Source: Rubripirellula sp.
GTDB taxonomy: Bacteria; Planctomycetota; Planctomycetia; Pirellulales; Pirellulaceae
Direction of reading: 5' to 3'
Assembly (NCBI GenBank): GCA_022425745.1
Contig: JAKMEW010000137.1
Span: 1-48,480, forward strand
DNA length: 48,480 nt
Shown here: positions 1 to 9,222 of the stretch, in pieces
How the letters are laid out: every line of letters begins with the position of its first letter
Position numbering within the stretch: position 1 is the stretch's first letter
Made by a program: the position numbers and the translations under genes
The notes under the pieces: model-generated
Told to the model about the DNA's origin: nothing
Seen by the model: the letters and a program-made list of their open reading frames with translations, nothing else
Database searches by the model: none

Positions 1-2028
1 ACACAGAGCACTGATCCATCTCAATGGCTAGAAAGAGACTTCTGGACAACCGTCGATGGCAAACCGAGCGTCGGGCACTGGGATTTCTCTGGTGATGAGA
101 TCCAACTTACGCATCCTCGTGGTGGCCCCGGTAGTCTTCTCAGTCCACCACTGCCACCCAACTTTGAACTGGAATGGGAATGGAAAATTGAAGCAGGAAC
201 AAACTCCGGACTTAAATATCGCGTGCATAAGTCAGATGGTCGATGGCTCGGTCTTGAATATCAGATCATTGACGAAAAGATGACGAAATTTGGTAAGGCG
301 AGCACAGCATCTATTTACGATTTAGTTGCACCTCAGTCTGGTAAACCAATCCTACCGCCCGGTCAGTGGAATCACTCGAAAGTAATTGCCTCTGGCAGCC
401 ACGTTTCACACTACCTCAATGGGGCGTTGATTTCAGAGTGTGTCACTGTTGGGGCAACGTGGGAAGAAAAATTGGCAAAAAGTAAGTTTTGGGCGGTACC
501 CAATTTCGCCTCCGAGCAAAAACCACAACGGATCATGCTTACGGATCACGGCGGCAAAGCATCATTCAGAGATTTTTCCTTTAGAGTAATTGAATCATTC
601 GAACAAAGTGCACAACAATCTCATGCTCCGTATCTGGCAAACGGAATAAAAACAAGTTGGGTAACAGAGAACTCTGCAACCGTATGGTCGCGAACCACCA
701 AAAGTTTCGCAATGAATTCGGGAGGCGCAAACTTTCTCGACATACCAGAATCAAAACTTCTTTCGAAGGAACTCACGCTGTCGGAGCAAGATTTCGCCAA
801 ACTACAAATGCCACCTGGGCATGACTTAGATCAAATGCTTGGAGCTTGCCCAGGTCTTCAGGGCGAAATCCGACTGAGTTATTTTCCCGAAAAACAAAAT
901 AAAGCAATTAGCACCACTGACTGGGTGAAGACGGATGCTACTCGAGACTTTACCCATCAATGGAAATTGACCGGACTACTTCCTGACCGTCGATATGCAG
1001 TTGTTGTGGAAGCCCGACCAATTGATGAAACGACCGTCTCATCTGTACTACGTGGGCATTTCCAGACGGCTCCCGCATCTAATGCCTTAAGGCCCATCAC
1101 CTTTTGCATGACAACGTGCCATGATTTTATCAGGCGTGATGATGGCATGAATGGCCACAAAATCTATCCAAGCATGAACAAACTCAATCCTGATTTTTCC
1201 ATTCATGCGGGCGACATTGAATACTATGACAAGCCTTTTCCTTGGGCAACTTCCAAAGAACTGATGCGGTTTAAATGGAATCGAATTTTCGCTCTTTCTA
1301 GTAATCGTGATTTCTATTCAAACCACACAGCCTATTTCCTCAAGGATGATCATGACACTCTTAGAAATGATTGCTGGCCGGGTCAAACCTATGGATCCGT
1401 AACCTTTGAAGAAGGAAAACAAATCTTTAATTTGGAACAGTTTCCTAGCATCCAACAGCGATATCAAACCATTCGATGGGGGAGAGATCTGCAAGTTTGG
1501 TTTTTGGAAGGACGAGACTACCGAAGCCCAAACAACATGCCGGATGGCCCGGCAAAGACGATTCTAGGATCAGAGCAAAAACAATGGCTGTTTAAGACGA
1601 TTGAAGAGTCAGAATCACGATTTAAATTAATCATTAGCCCAACACCAATCATCGGTCCGGACCGCAAAAACAAACGCGATAATCACGCGAATGCTCCATT
1701 TACGCATGAAGGCGAAGAAATCCGGAGTCGCCTATCAAGGCATTCTGGAGTCATCATTTTCTGCGGTGACCGACACTGGCAATATGCATCCAAGGACCGA
1801 GATACCGATCTCTGGGAATTTGGCTGTGGCCCAGGTAGTGAGAAACATCAGCTCGGCTGGAGAGAGGGTGAACTACACCCATTACATCAGTTCCTCCGTG
1901 TCGCAGGAGGTTTCTTATCGGGCCAACTGACCTATGGCCGTGACGATTCTGCGTCACCTACTCTAACACTCCGTCATCACAAAGTTTCAGGCGAAGTGGT
2001 AAGTGAATTCAATTTTGCAACGCAATAA
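1..2028 (+). CDS. DUF1080 (3-keto-disaccharide hydrolase-like) domain fused to PhoD-like metallophosphatase; 5' end cut by the window edge
   Basis: Frame 1 is open from base 1 (...DFWTTVDGKPSVGHWDFSGDEIQLTHPRGGPGSLLSPPLPPNFELEWEWKIEAGTNSGLKYRVHKSDGRW...) into the listed ORF 223..2028; the GTG at 223 is probably internal. C-terminal half has PhoD-like motifs (FSIHAGDIEYYD, FLKDDHDTLRND, IIFCGDRHWQYAS). Confidence 0.85.
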   Translation, partial: TQSTDPSQWLERDFWTTVDGKPSVGHWDFSGDEIQLTHPRGGPGSLLSPPLPPNFELEWEWKIEAGTNSGLKYRVHKSDGRWLGLEYQIIDEKMTKFGKASTASIYDLVAPQSGKPILPPGQWNHSKVIASGSHVSHYLNGALISECVTVGATWEEKLAKSKFWAVPNFASEQKPQRIMLTDHGGKASFRDFSFRVIESFEQSAQQSHAPYLANGIKTSWVTENSATVWSRTTKSFAMNSGGANFLDIPESKLLSKELTLSEQDFAKLQMPPGHDLDQMLGACPGLQGEIRLSYFPEKQNKAISTTDWVKTDATRDFTHQWKLTGLLPDRRYAVVVEARPIDETTVSSVLRGHFQTAPASNALRPITFCMTTCHDFIRRDDGMNGHKIYPSMNKLNPDFSIHAGDIEYYDKPFPWATSKELMRFKWNRIFALSSNRDFYSNHTAYFLKDDHDTLRNDCWPGQTYGSVTFEEGKQIFNLEQFPSIQQRYQTIRWGRDLQVWFLEGRDYRSPNNMPDGPAKTILGSEQKQWLFKTIEESESRFKLIISPTPIIGPDRKNKRDNHANAPFTHEGEEIRSRLSRHSGVIIFCGDRHWQYASKDRDTDLWEFGCGPGSEKHQLGWREGELHPLHQFLRVAGGFLSGQLTYGRDDSASPTLTLRHHKVSGEVVSEFNFATQ

Positions 2029-3142
2029 GGGAAGCAAGTCCAATACGTTCTAGTTGCCAATGTATCGTCCCAATCCCCGCATAGATTCCGATGTCTTCTC
2101 GGTAATCCGCGGCATTGCATACACCGACCAAGCGACCATATTGATCAAATAGCCCGCCACCACTACGACCATCAATTGGTGCGCCTTGGATTTCATAGTT
2201 TGATAAGCCAAGATGCTGATCGTATTTATTCACACCTGTGATGCGAGTATCTAAGCGTGTTGGCTGGCTGCCTCGATCGCATCCAAAACTAAATACCGGA
2301 TCGCCACTTCTCGTCGCGTTATACAACGCACCGATCTTTACCGGCTCAACTGTTTCCTTTGTTCGAATTGAAACCAGCGCGATATCGCGTTTCTCAGCGT
2401 CATAGTCGATAATCTTCCCGAGTACCGTTTTGCATGTTCCACTACGAAAAATATCTACCTCAACTCGTGCGGTAATTCCTGCATCTCTAAATAAATGCCC
2501 GCATGTCAGAATCAACACCTCGCCTGCTCGAGAATCGATCATTGTCCCAGTACCAACACCATAACCGCTCGAGTCGTAAACTCGCAGTCGAACAGTTGCG
2601 GACTTAGCTCGTTCAATTGCGTGAGCTGTTACGCGGTTCGGCATCACTTCGCTGTATCGATCCACTCCGCCCGATACCAGGCCGCCTACTGAATTTGAGA
2701 TTACACGTTCATCCCGCAAACGGCTTTGGGTTTTTGTTGCATGGAGTTCATGTATTGAGCGAGTGGGCACGAGTGTCCTCTCTCGTGTGATCAGAAGCGC
2801 TCGCTTCAATTGATCAGAACTCTGCACCCCGACTAGTCTTGTTACTTCCTCACCACCGCAGAGAACAATAAAAGTGGGGGTCAACCGCACTCCAAAACGG
2901 GCAGTAAGGAAAGGCTCTTGAAGCACATCCACCTTTCTCACGGGAGTGCCCTCTGCCACCAACCGAGTCAGAGTAGGATGAATCGTCTTACAAGCACGAT
3001 TTTGTGAGGATTCAAAACAAAGTAGCACCGCGTCGTTTTGTTCTGCCAAACCAATGATTGGAAGCTCAATCGCAAAAACAAAAAAAACCATCCATATTCG
3101 GAAGTATTCCACGCCAATTCCTCCTTGAAATGGCACTCTCAT
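2009..3142 (-). CDS. Secreted trypsin-like serine protease with N-terminal thioredoxin-like domain
   Basis: N-terminal hydrophobic segment; thioredoxin-like AVLLCFESSQNRACKTIHP...RFGVRLTPTFIVL; trypsin motifs ILTCGHL (His), RDIALV (Asp), DGRSGGGLFDQYGRLVGV (Ser). Confidence 0.8.
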   Translation of the reverse strand: MRVPFQGGIGVEYFRIWMVFFVFAIELPIIGLAEQNDAVLLCFESSQNRACKTIHPTLTRLVAEGTPVRKVDVLQEPFLTARFGVRLTPTFIVLCGGEEVTRLVGVQSSDQLKRALLITRERTLVPTRSIHELHATKTQSRLRDERVISNSVGGLVSGGVDRYSEVMPNRVTAHAIERAKSATVRLRVYDSSGYGVGTGTMIDSRAGEVLILTCGHLFRDAGITARVEVDIFRSGTCKTVLGKIIDYDAEKRDIALVSIRTKETVEPVKIGALYNATRSGDPVFSFGCDRGSQPTRLDTRITGVNKYDQHLGLSNYEIQGAPIDGRSGGGLFDQYGRLVGVCNAADYREDIGIYAGIGTIHWQLERIGLASLIALQN

Positions 3143-3447
3143 TCATCGTAATTGCAGGATTAAAACGATTTGTGAGGTCAGAACAAAAACTATCCGACAG
3201 ATGGCGGATTTCTCACGACCCGCCTTTTCTGTTACTCCAAGATGGTCTTCCAAGTGCCACGGCTAACACAAGGCCAAACCAGCAGTGATTCTCGGATCGC
3301 CTTTAGAAATCCCCAACTATCGTTTGGGCCGTTTTGGACCCAGTCATAGGGTTCAGATACCTGTACAGAATCCCGGTCGTCCAATACTCGATCGTTAATT
3401 ACAATTCCTACTCGGCGATGCGAATGCTGAGTCGCACAGTGTCTATT

Positions 3448-3453
3448 TATAAT
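3448..3453 (+). promoter_or_regulatory. Candidate -10 element (TATAAT) upstream of metG
   Basis: Exact TATAAT 51 bp before the metG ATG; no convincing -35 seen. Confidence 0.35.
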
Positions 3454-3460
3454 TTTTCAC

Positions 3461-3486
3461 GAGACCGACAATCGTGTCGTGGTCTC
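3461..3486 (+). promoter_or_regulatory. Hairpin in the metG 5' leader
   Basis: GAGAC-CGACA-ATCG-TGTCG-(TG)-GTCTC: 10 bp stem with one 2-nt bulge, 17 nt before the ATG. Confidence 0.45.
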
Positions 3487-3503
3487 CACCGTAAAGCCGG
3501 CCC

Positions 3504-5540
3504 ATGAACCGCCAGATTCTCGTCACTAGCGCCCTACCGTACGCAAATGGCCCCATTCACTTAGGCCATTTGGTGGAATACATCCAAACCGATATCTGGG
3601 TGCGGTATCAAAAATTACGGGGCAATCGCTGCATTTATCTGTGCGCTGACGACACGCACGGTACCGCAATCATGATCCGCGCGAAGAATGAAGGTCAAAG
3701 TGAAGAAGACCTCATCGCATCGATGAGCCAATCTCACCAACAAGATTTTGCGAGATTTGGAATTCAATTTGACCATTACGGGAGCACAAATTCTCTGGAA
3801 AACAAAGAACTGTGTGGTATCTTTTGGACCGCCCTTCGAAACGCCGGACTTATCACTGAAAGAACCATTGAACAACTATATGATCCTGAAGCAAACACCT
3901 TTCTTGCAGATCGCTTTGTTCGTGGCACTTGCCCAAAATGCGGCTTGACTGATCAGGCAGGTGACAATTGCAACTGTGGCCACACTTACAGCCCAACCGA
4001 CCTGATTGATCCGAAAAGCACCTTAAGCGGCTCGACGCCGGTACTTCGAAATGCTATCCACCTGTTCGTAGAGTTAGAAAAGTTGCGTGGATTTCTGACC
4101 CAGTGGGTCGAAGAAGGCAACCACCTACAGACCGAGGTTGCTAATTATCTCAAAGGCCACTTTCTAAGTGACGAACTTCGAGATTGGGATATCAGCCGTC
4201 CGGCTCCTTACTTTGGATTTGAAATCCCTGATGCACCCGGACACTATTGGTACGTGTGGTTCGACGCACCAATTGGCTATATCGCAACGACGGAACAGTG
4301 GTGCCAAGCAAACGGCGAATCCTTAGCGGCTTGGTGGAAAAATGATGAGTGCGAGATTCATCATTTTATTGGAAAAGATATCACCTATTTCCATACGTTG
4401 TTTTGGCCGGGGATGCTTCAAACAGCAGGTTTCAATTTACCAACCCAGGTTCACATCCATGGTTTCTTAACCATTAATGGCGGAAAGATGTCAAAAAGCA
4501 AAGGCACCTTTATCGCAGCAGATACCTATCTCAAATACAACAACCCATCATACCTACGTTATTTCTATGCAACGAAATTGACGCAGCGTGTTGAGGATTT
4601 GGATCTCGGAATTGATGAATTTGCGAGGAAGGTTAATACGGATCTCGTTGGTAAGGTCGTAAATCTCGCAAGTCGGGTAGGTAAATTTGCTCACCAAACA
4701 GGACTCGCTGATCACTATCCGGATGACGGAGGTTTGTTCGACCAAGGCGTCAAAGCCGGTGACGAAATCGCTGCAGCCTACGAGTGCAAGGATTACTCGA
4801 AAGCCATTCGCCGAATCATGGAACTTGCTGATGCGGCCAACCCTTACGTTGAGCATGCAAAGCCTTGGGAGATGAGAAAAGATCCGGCGAGAGAAAATGA
4901 TCTACGCGCGGTGTGCACCGTGGCGATCAATCTGTTCCGACAATTAACCATTTACTTAGCACCCGTGCTACCAGATCTTGCAGAGCAATGTAGCCAATGG
5001 TTGGGCGAGCCTATTGAGTCGTGGGACCAAAGCAAGTCACACTTGCTGGGGACCAAGGTGGGCAAGTTCAATCGAATGCTGGATCGAGTACAAATCGAGG
5101 ACCTTGAAAAAATGATCGAAGAAAGCAAGAACACGGCTGAAGAAACACAAGAGACCGCGAGCAGTTCCTTCTGTGACAGTGATCAACCACTAAAAGACGA
5201 ACCACTTGCAGACGAAATTAGTATCGAAGACTTTGCAAAGGTAGATCTTCGAGTCGCAAGAGTACTCGCTGCTGAACATGTTCCCGAAGCCAATAAACTT
5301 CTGAAACTTCAGTTGAGTCTAGGTGGAGATGAGAGAAGACAGGTTTTTGCTGGCATTAAAGCAGCATACGAGCCCGAGCAACTTGTCGGACGTCTCGTTG
5401 TAATGGTTGCGAACCTCAAGCCACGTAAAATGAGGTTTGGACTGAGCGAAGGAATGGTCACCGCTGCAGGACCAGGTGGAGCAGAGGTATTCATTCTCGG
5501 GATAGACGATGGTGCTCTACCGGGCCAGCGCGTTCACTGA
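3504..5540 (+). CDS. metG: Methionyl-tRNA synthetase with C-terminal tRNA-binding domain
   Basis: [31 protein letters not shown], zinc-knuckle region [30 protein letters not shown]-terminal [34 protein letters not shown]...[11 protein letters not shown] (Trbp111/EMAP-like). Confidence 0.97.
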   Translation: MNRQILVTSALPYANGPIHLGHLVEYIQTDIWVRYQKLRGNRCIYLCADDTHGTAIMIRAKNEGQSEEDLIASMSQSHQQDFARFGIQFDHYGSTNSLENKELCGIFWTALRNAGLITERTIEQLYDPEANTFLADRFVRGTCPKCGLTDQAGDNCNCGHTYSPTDLIDPKSTLSGSTPVLRNAIHLFVELEKLRGFLTQWVEEGNHLQTEVANYLKGHFLSDELRDWDISRPAPYFGFEIPDAPGHYWYVWFDAPIGYIATTEQWCQANGESLAAWWKNDECEIHHFIGKDITYFHTLFWPGMLQTAGFNLPTQVHIHGFLTINGGKMSKSKGTFIAADTYLKYNNPSYLRYFYATKLTQRVEDLDLGIDEFARKVNTDLVGKVVNLASRVGKFAHQTGLADHYPDDGGLFDQGVKAGDEIAAAYECKDYSKAIRRIMELADAANPYVEHAKPWEMRKDPARENDLRAVCTVAINLFRQLTIYLAPVLPDLAEQCSQWLGEPIESWDQSKSHLLGTKVGKFNRMLDRVQIEDLEKMIEESKNTAEETQETASSSFCDSDQPLKDEPLADEISIEDFAKVDLRVARVLAAEHVPEANKLLKLQLSLGGDERRQVFAGIKAAYEPEQLVGRLVVMVANLKPRKMRFGLSEGMVTAAGPGGAEVFILGIDDGALPGQRVH

Positions 5541-5576
5541 TGTAGGTCAAAAAAGTAAACAACAAGGAGTCATTGG

Positions 5577-6377
5577 ATGCTGACCCAGTTCAGACAGTTC
5601 CTCCTTGACCGCCTCGTTTTAAGACCCACAAGAGACGCAGTCGCGCCGCACACTCAACGGCGCTCCGAAGTTCAGCTCAGTCAATACTCCATCGAGTTCT
5701 TCGTGCAGAAGAACTTTGACGAAGAGGTGAAACCAGATCTTCTAATTTTAAAATTCCCTGGAACTGCTGGGCGTGCTGAACGCAGTTCTCCGTTTCCCGC
5801 CGACCATTTCGAAGATCTAAATGTTGAAATATGGACTTGGAATCCTCCCGGATACGGTAAAAGTGAAGGTCAAGCAAGGCTAACAGAGATAGCAAAGACT
5901 GCCGCGGAATTTTGCAAATACGCAGAGTGCAACCGAGGAAAAAATTCGGTTCTGTGGTTGATGGGTAATAGCCTTGGCTGCCTATCCGCGCTTCACATCG
6001 CCTCCAAGATGAATCAAGGATCTAATGTTGGACTCATTCTACGCAATCCACCACCATTGATTTCCGTTGTTAAAAACGTTGCAAAACGATACCCCTTTGG
6101 TTGGTGCATCAACCCTGTGGCTGATAGCGTTTGCGATCCGATGAACGCAATGCTTAGTGCTCCTCAATGCCACTTCCCTGCTCTCTTTCTCCAATCCGAA
6201 TTGGACACCCTCGTTCCCCCACACTTGCAGAATGAAATCGTCGAAGCTTACCTCGGTGAAAAACGCACAGTGGTCTTGGAGGCCATTGGGCATGACGGCA
6301 CACTTACTAAAAACCATCAGATGCAAGTGATTGATAAACTCCGTTGGCTCTGGTCCTTGACAAAGCAAACCAGATAG
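5577..6377 (+). CDS. Alpha/beta hydrolase fold protein
   Basis: WNPPGYGKSEG; nucleophile elbow LMGNSLGCLSAL (GNSLG); LFLQSELDTLVPP; late His in AIGHDGT. Confidence 0.75.
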   Translation: MLTQFRQFLLDRLVLRPTRDAVAPHTQRRSEVQLSQYSIEFFVQKNFDEEVKPDLLILKFPGTAGRAERSSPFPADHFEDLNVEIWTWNPPGYGKSEGQARLTEIAKTAAEFCKYAECNRGKNSVLWLMGNSLGCLSALHIASKMNQGSNVGLILRNPPPLISVVKNVAKRYPFGWCINPVADSVCDPMNAMLSAPQCHFPALFLQSELDTLVPPHLQNEIVEAYLGEKRTVVLEAIGHDGTLTKNHQMQVIDKLRWLWSLTKQTR

Positions 6378-6388
6378 GGATTCCGTCT

Positions 6389-6901
6389 ATGCTGAACCAA
6401 GATTCGATACACAACGAAATAAAATATCGCAAAGTAGAATCCCAAGACATCGAGAGCATCTGCGCAATCTACAATTCGCACATTGATCTCGGGGGCTCGA
6501 CTTTTGAAAAGGAATATTGGCAAGCATCAACACTTGAGAAACAAATCATCAACAACCAAGATGATTTCTGGTTCGTAGCACAACTAACGGATAAAATTAT
6601 CGGTTGGTCTGCTGCTCGACGCTATAGCGACAGATTCGGTTACCGTCTGACGCGAGAATTTGCGATTTACTTTGCAACTGAATACACGGGTAATGGGTAT
6701 GCCGCGAAGCTCTTGGAAATGACCGAAAGAGCGTGCAGATTAGCAGGCATTCACCATCTGGTATCTCGAGTGATCACCAACAACGAAAAAAGCATTCGCT
6801 TTCATCACCGATTTGGGTATGAGACGGTTGGTACTCAGAGAGAAATCGGTTACTTAAATGACCAATGGCTAGACGTAGCGATCCTGCAAAAGATCCTCTA
6901 G
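6389..6901 (+). CDS. GNAT-family N-acetyltransferase (phosphinothricin acetyltransferase-like)
   Basis: YRKVESQDIESICAIYNSHI...EYTGNGYAAKLLEMTERACRLAGIHHLVSRVITNNEKSIRFHHRFGYETVGTQREIGY. The listed ORF starts at 6344; ATG 6389 is the more likely start. Confidence 0.85.
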   Translation: MLNQDSIHNEIKYRKVESQDIESICAIYNSHIDLGGSTFEKEYWQASTLEKQIINNQDDFWFVAQLTDKIIGWSAARRYSDRFGYRLTREFAIYFATEYTGNGYAAKLLEMTERACRLAGIHHLVSRVITNNEKSIRFHHRFGYETVGTQREIGYLNDQWLDVAILQKIL

Positions 6902-6924
6902 TCCAGCGATTCTCCGGCCACGAA

Positions 6925-7938
6925 TCAATTTAGGTTCGCGCGGGCCTCTTCCAGCATTTCCAGCATCTCAGGCAATATCAGCGAGGCAGGAAGTAGGTAA
7001 CTGACTACTCGCCCAGCGCGGGCAATATTGATTCCAATTGCTCGCCCCTGTGAATCGAGAACGGGTCCTCCACATTCTTCAGGGTCAAGCACGGTATCGT
7101 GTTGGATGACACGGTCAAACCCACTTAGGCGGATGTTTCTTGGCCCATTAACCTTGGCATCACTCGCGGACTCCTGGAGCATGCCCATATCACGAATCTG
7201 CGCATCAATATCGATTGAGTCGAACTCGCTAAGCTCATTTGGACGGAGAATCGTAAGAGTAACGTTCTCTCCCGGATACATTTGTTTCAAACGACTAATC
7301 ACAGCATCACGGCTATCTTTTGCTTCACCATTCACCGCAACAATTCTGTCCCCTGGATTGATCCCTGCGATAGCCGCTCCAGATTCTGGCAACACCAATT
7401 GGACCAATGCTCTTCCCTTTGCGTCATCTTCCAGCATCACTCCAAGCCTGCCTTGATGTTTAATAGGGCGTTCCTTAACACCTACGACGCCCAATCCAAT
7501 AGGCCGACCTGTTCTCCCTATCGTGATGAGAAAACTCGCTATTTCTGGCGAATAGGCGTCAAAGACTAAGGGTTCAAAAGAGATATCGGCATCAACATGA
7601 AGTAGCACCAAATCATTGCGGCGCCGGACTGCTGAAACACGAGCGGGGAAAAGACGCCCGTCAGACAGGCGAACGCGAATCGGATCACTCGTCAATTCGC
7701 TCCGTTTAGTTATTACGAAACCGTCAGCGGACACCACGGTACCCAAAGCCACCGGCGTGCCACCGCACAGGATTTGCACCACCGAATTTTGAACTTGCTC
7801 GCCAAGTGGCCGAAAAAGATCCAGTACCTCCGGATGGTCTCTTCTCTCGTCAGCCAGAATATTGCCTTCAGTCAATGCACATTGAACTAGCAATGCAGTT
7901 GCAGCAAGAAGGTTTCGTGTGATGAACTTCATAAGCAC
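6925..7938 (-). CDS. HtrA/trypsin-like pseudoprotease with internal PDZ domain
   Basis: Order: ADGFVITKRSEL (His-site region), RRNDLVLLHV (Asp site), LITIGRTGRPIGLGVVGV, PDZ RLGVMLEDD...LPESGAAIAGINPGDRIVAVNGEAKDSRDAVISRLK..PGENVTLTILR, then FDRVIQHDTVLDPEECGGPVLDSQGRAIGINIA (Ser-site region). Confidence 0.8.
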   Translation of the reverse strand: MLMKFITRNLLAATALLVQCALTEGNILADERRDHPEVLDLFRPLGEQVQNSVVQILCGGTPVALGTVVSADGFVITKRSELTSDPIRVRLSDGRLFPARVSAVRRRNDLVLLHVDADISFEPLVFDAYSPEIASFLITIGRTGRPIGLGVVGVKERPIKHQGRLGVMLEDDAKGRALVQLVLPESGAAIAGINPGDRIVAVNGEAKDSRDAVISRLKQMYPGENVTLTILRPNELSEFDSIDIDAQIRDMGMLQESASDAKVNGPRNIRLSGFDRVIQHDTVLDPEECGGPVLDSQGRAIGINIARAGRVVSYLLPASLILPEMLEMLEEARANLN

Positions 7939-7974
7939 TCAATTCAACTTTTAATGTTGCAGCCGGTTCTTGAA

Positions 7975-9141
7975 TCAGGGATTACCAGCACGACCAATCT
8001 CAACGACCACCACGCGAGTCCGACCATCACGATTGACGAGCAACCGTACTCTCTCTCCCGGCATGGTATCTGCAACCGCGTCTTGTAACGACTTAAAATC
8101 AGTTAGCAGTTTATCGCCAAACTCTTCAACAATATCTCCTTCTCTCAGACCGCCTCGATCTGCCGGAGAACCAGCTCTGACCACTTCAATGACCGCTTTC
8201 TCGGAAGATGGACTGCCACGAACGCCTAGAATTGGCTTGAATCCCGGCAGATACCCCCATGATTCGCCCTGCTGCATGCGTTCCCATGAATCCGCATAAT
8301 GATTTATCGGCACATGCAAATTATCAGCCACATCGTTTCCAATTCGACTATGAACAGCAATCAATTCGCCTGCTAAGTTAAACAGCGGCCCACCGCTGTC
8401 CCCGCCGATTAAGGCGCAATCGGTGACGATCGCAAGATCTCGAATAGCTAAAATTCTACCAACTCGTGTTACGGAACCCCTCTGCTGATCGTAGCCCCCT
8501 GGATGTCCCGTTGCGACACACCACATTCCAGGAATTAATTGCTCACTAGAACCTAACGATGCATGAGGCCACGGCTCACCATTATTCTGATCCGGATTGA
8601 TTTTCATGAGTCCAGCATCAACGCTACGATTCATACCCAATGACTTCGCTTTTACAACTCGGCCATCTTCTAGAAAAATCTCTGCATTCATGCCCGGACG
8701 CATCGCGACATGGGCAGCGGTGAGTACATAACCACTCTTCGTGATAATCACACCACAGCCTTTGGCTGCTCCAATTTTCACACCCACAGTACAAGCAGCA
8801 ACCGCTCGAGCTACCTCACTCTGTTGAACCTCTAAAGCCCTCAATTGGCTAACACTCGTTGGTACGCCACCCTTACTGAGAATCGGTAATAGAGAGTCAT
8901 CAACGTCGCATCTGGTACCATCCCCATTGAGTTCGCCTAGAGTCTCTGCAATTGACCCATGATTCTTCTGAAAAACGAACTGGCTCTGCCGCTGCGTTTT
9001 GTTCGCTTGCGTTTGAAACTGGCCAAAAAGCTCACCTGAAGTGCTGCACACCAACAAAAATATCGAAACGTACTTCAATCCAAAGCTCATTGGCGGTCGC
9101 CGCACCAAAGCTCTTTTCAAACTCGGATAAAGATTAATCAC
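7975..9141 (-). CDS. DegP/HtrA-type serine protease with C-terminal PDZ domain
   Basis: SGYVLTAAHVAM, VDAGLMKI, LIGGDSGGPLFNLAGELIAVHS; C-terminal PDZ VVRAGSPADRGGLREGDIVEEFGDKLLTDFKSLQDAVADTMPGERVRLLVNRDG. Confidence 0.9.
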   Translation of the reverse strand: MINLYPSLKRALVRRPPMSFGLKYVSIFLLVCSTSGELFGQFQTQANKTQRQSQFVFQKNHGSIAETLGELNGDGTRCDVDDSLLPILSKGGVPTSVSQLRALEVQQSEVARAVAACTVGVKIGAAKGCGVIITKSGYVLTAAHVAMRPGMNAEIFLEDGRVVKAKSLGMNRSVDAGLMKINPDQNNGEPWPHASLGSSEQLIPGMWCVATGHPGGYDQQRGSVTRVGRILAIRDLAIVTDCALIGGDSGGPLFNLAGELIAVHSRIGNDVADNLHVPINHYADSWERMQQGESWGYLPGFKPILGVRGSPSSEKAVIEVVRAGSPADRGGLREGDIVEEFGDKLLTDFKSLQDAVADTMPGERVRLLVNRDGRTRVVVVEIGRAGNP

Positions 9142-9222
9142 GGGATGATTCCTAGAAAGCCGCTCGAGAAACTCAGCTGTTATGTTATCAGTGTAGTCAG
9201 GATTCCAGAGTGAGGAGAAATC

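Noticed and set aside
2009-2028. 20 bp convergent overlap of the DUF1080-PhoD and Trx-trypsin genes
   Set aside because: Real, but short tail-to-tail overlaps are common in compact bacterial genomes; no further signal seen.
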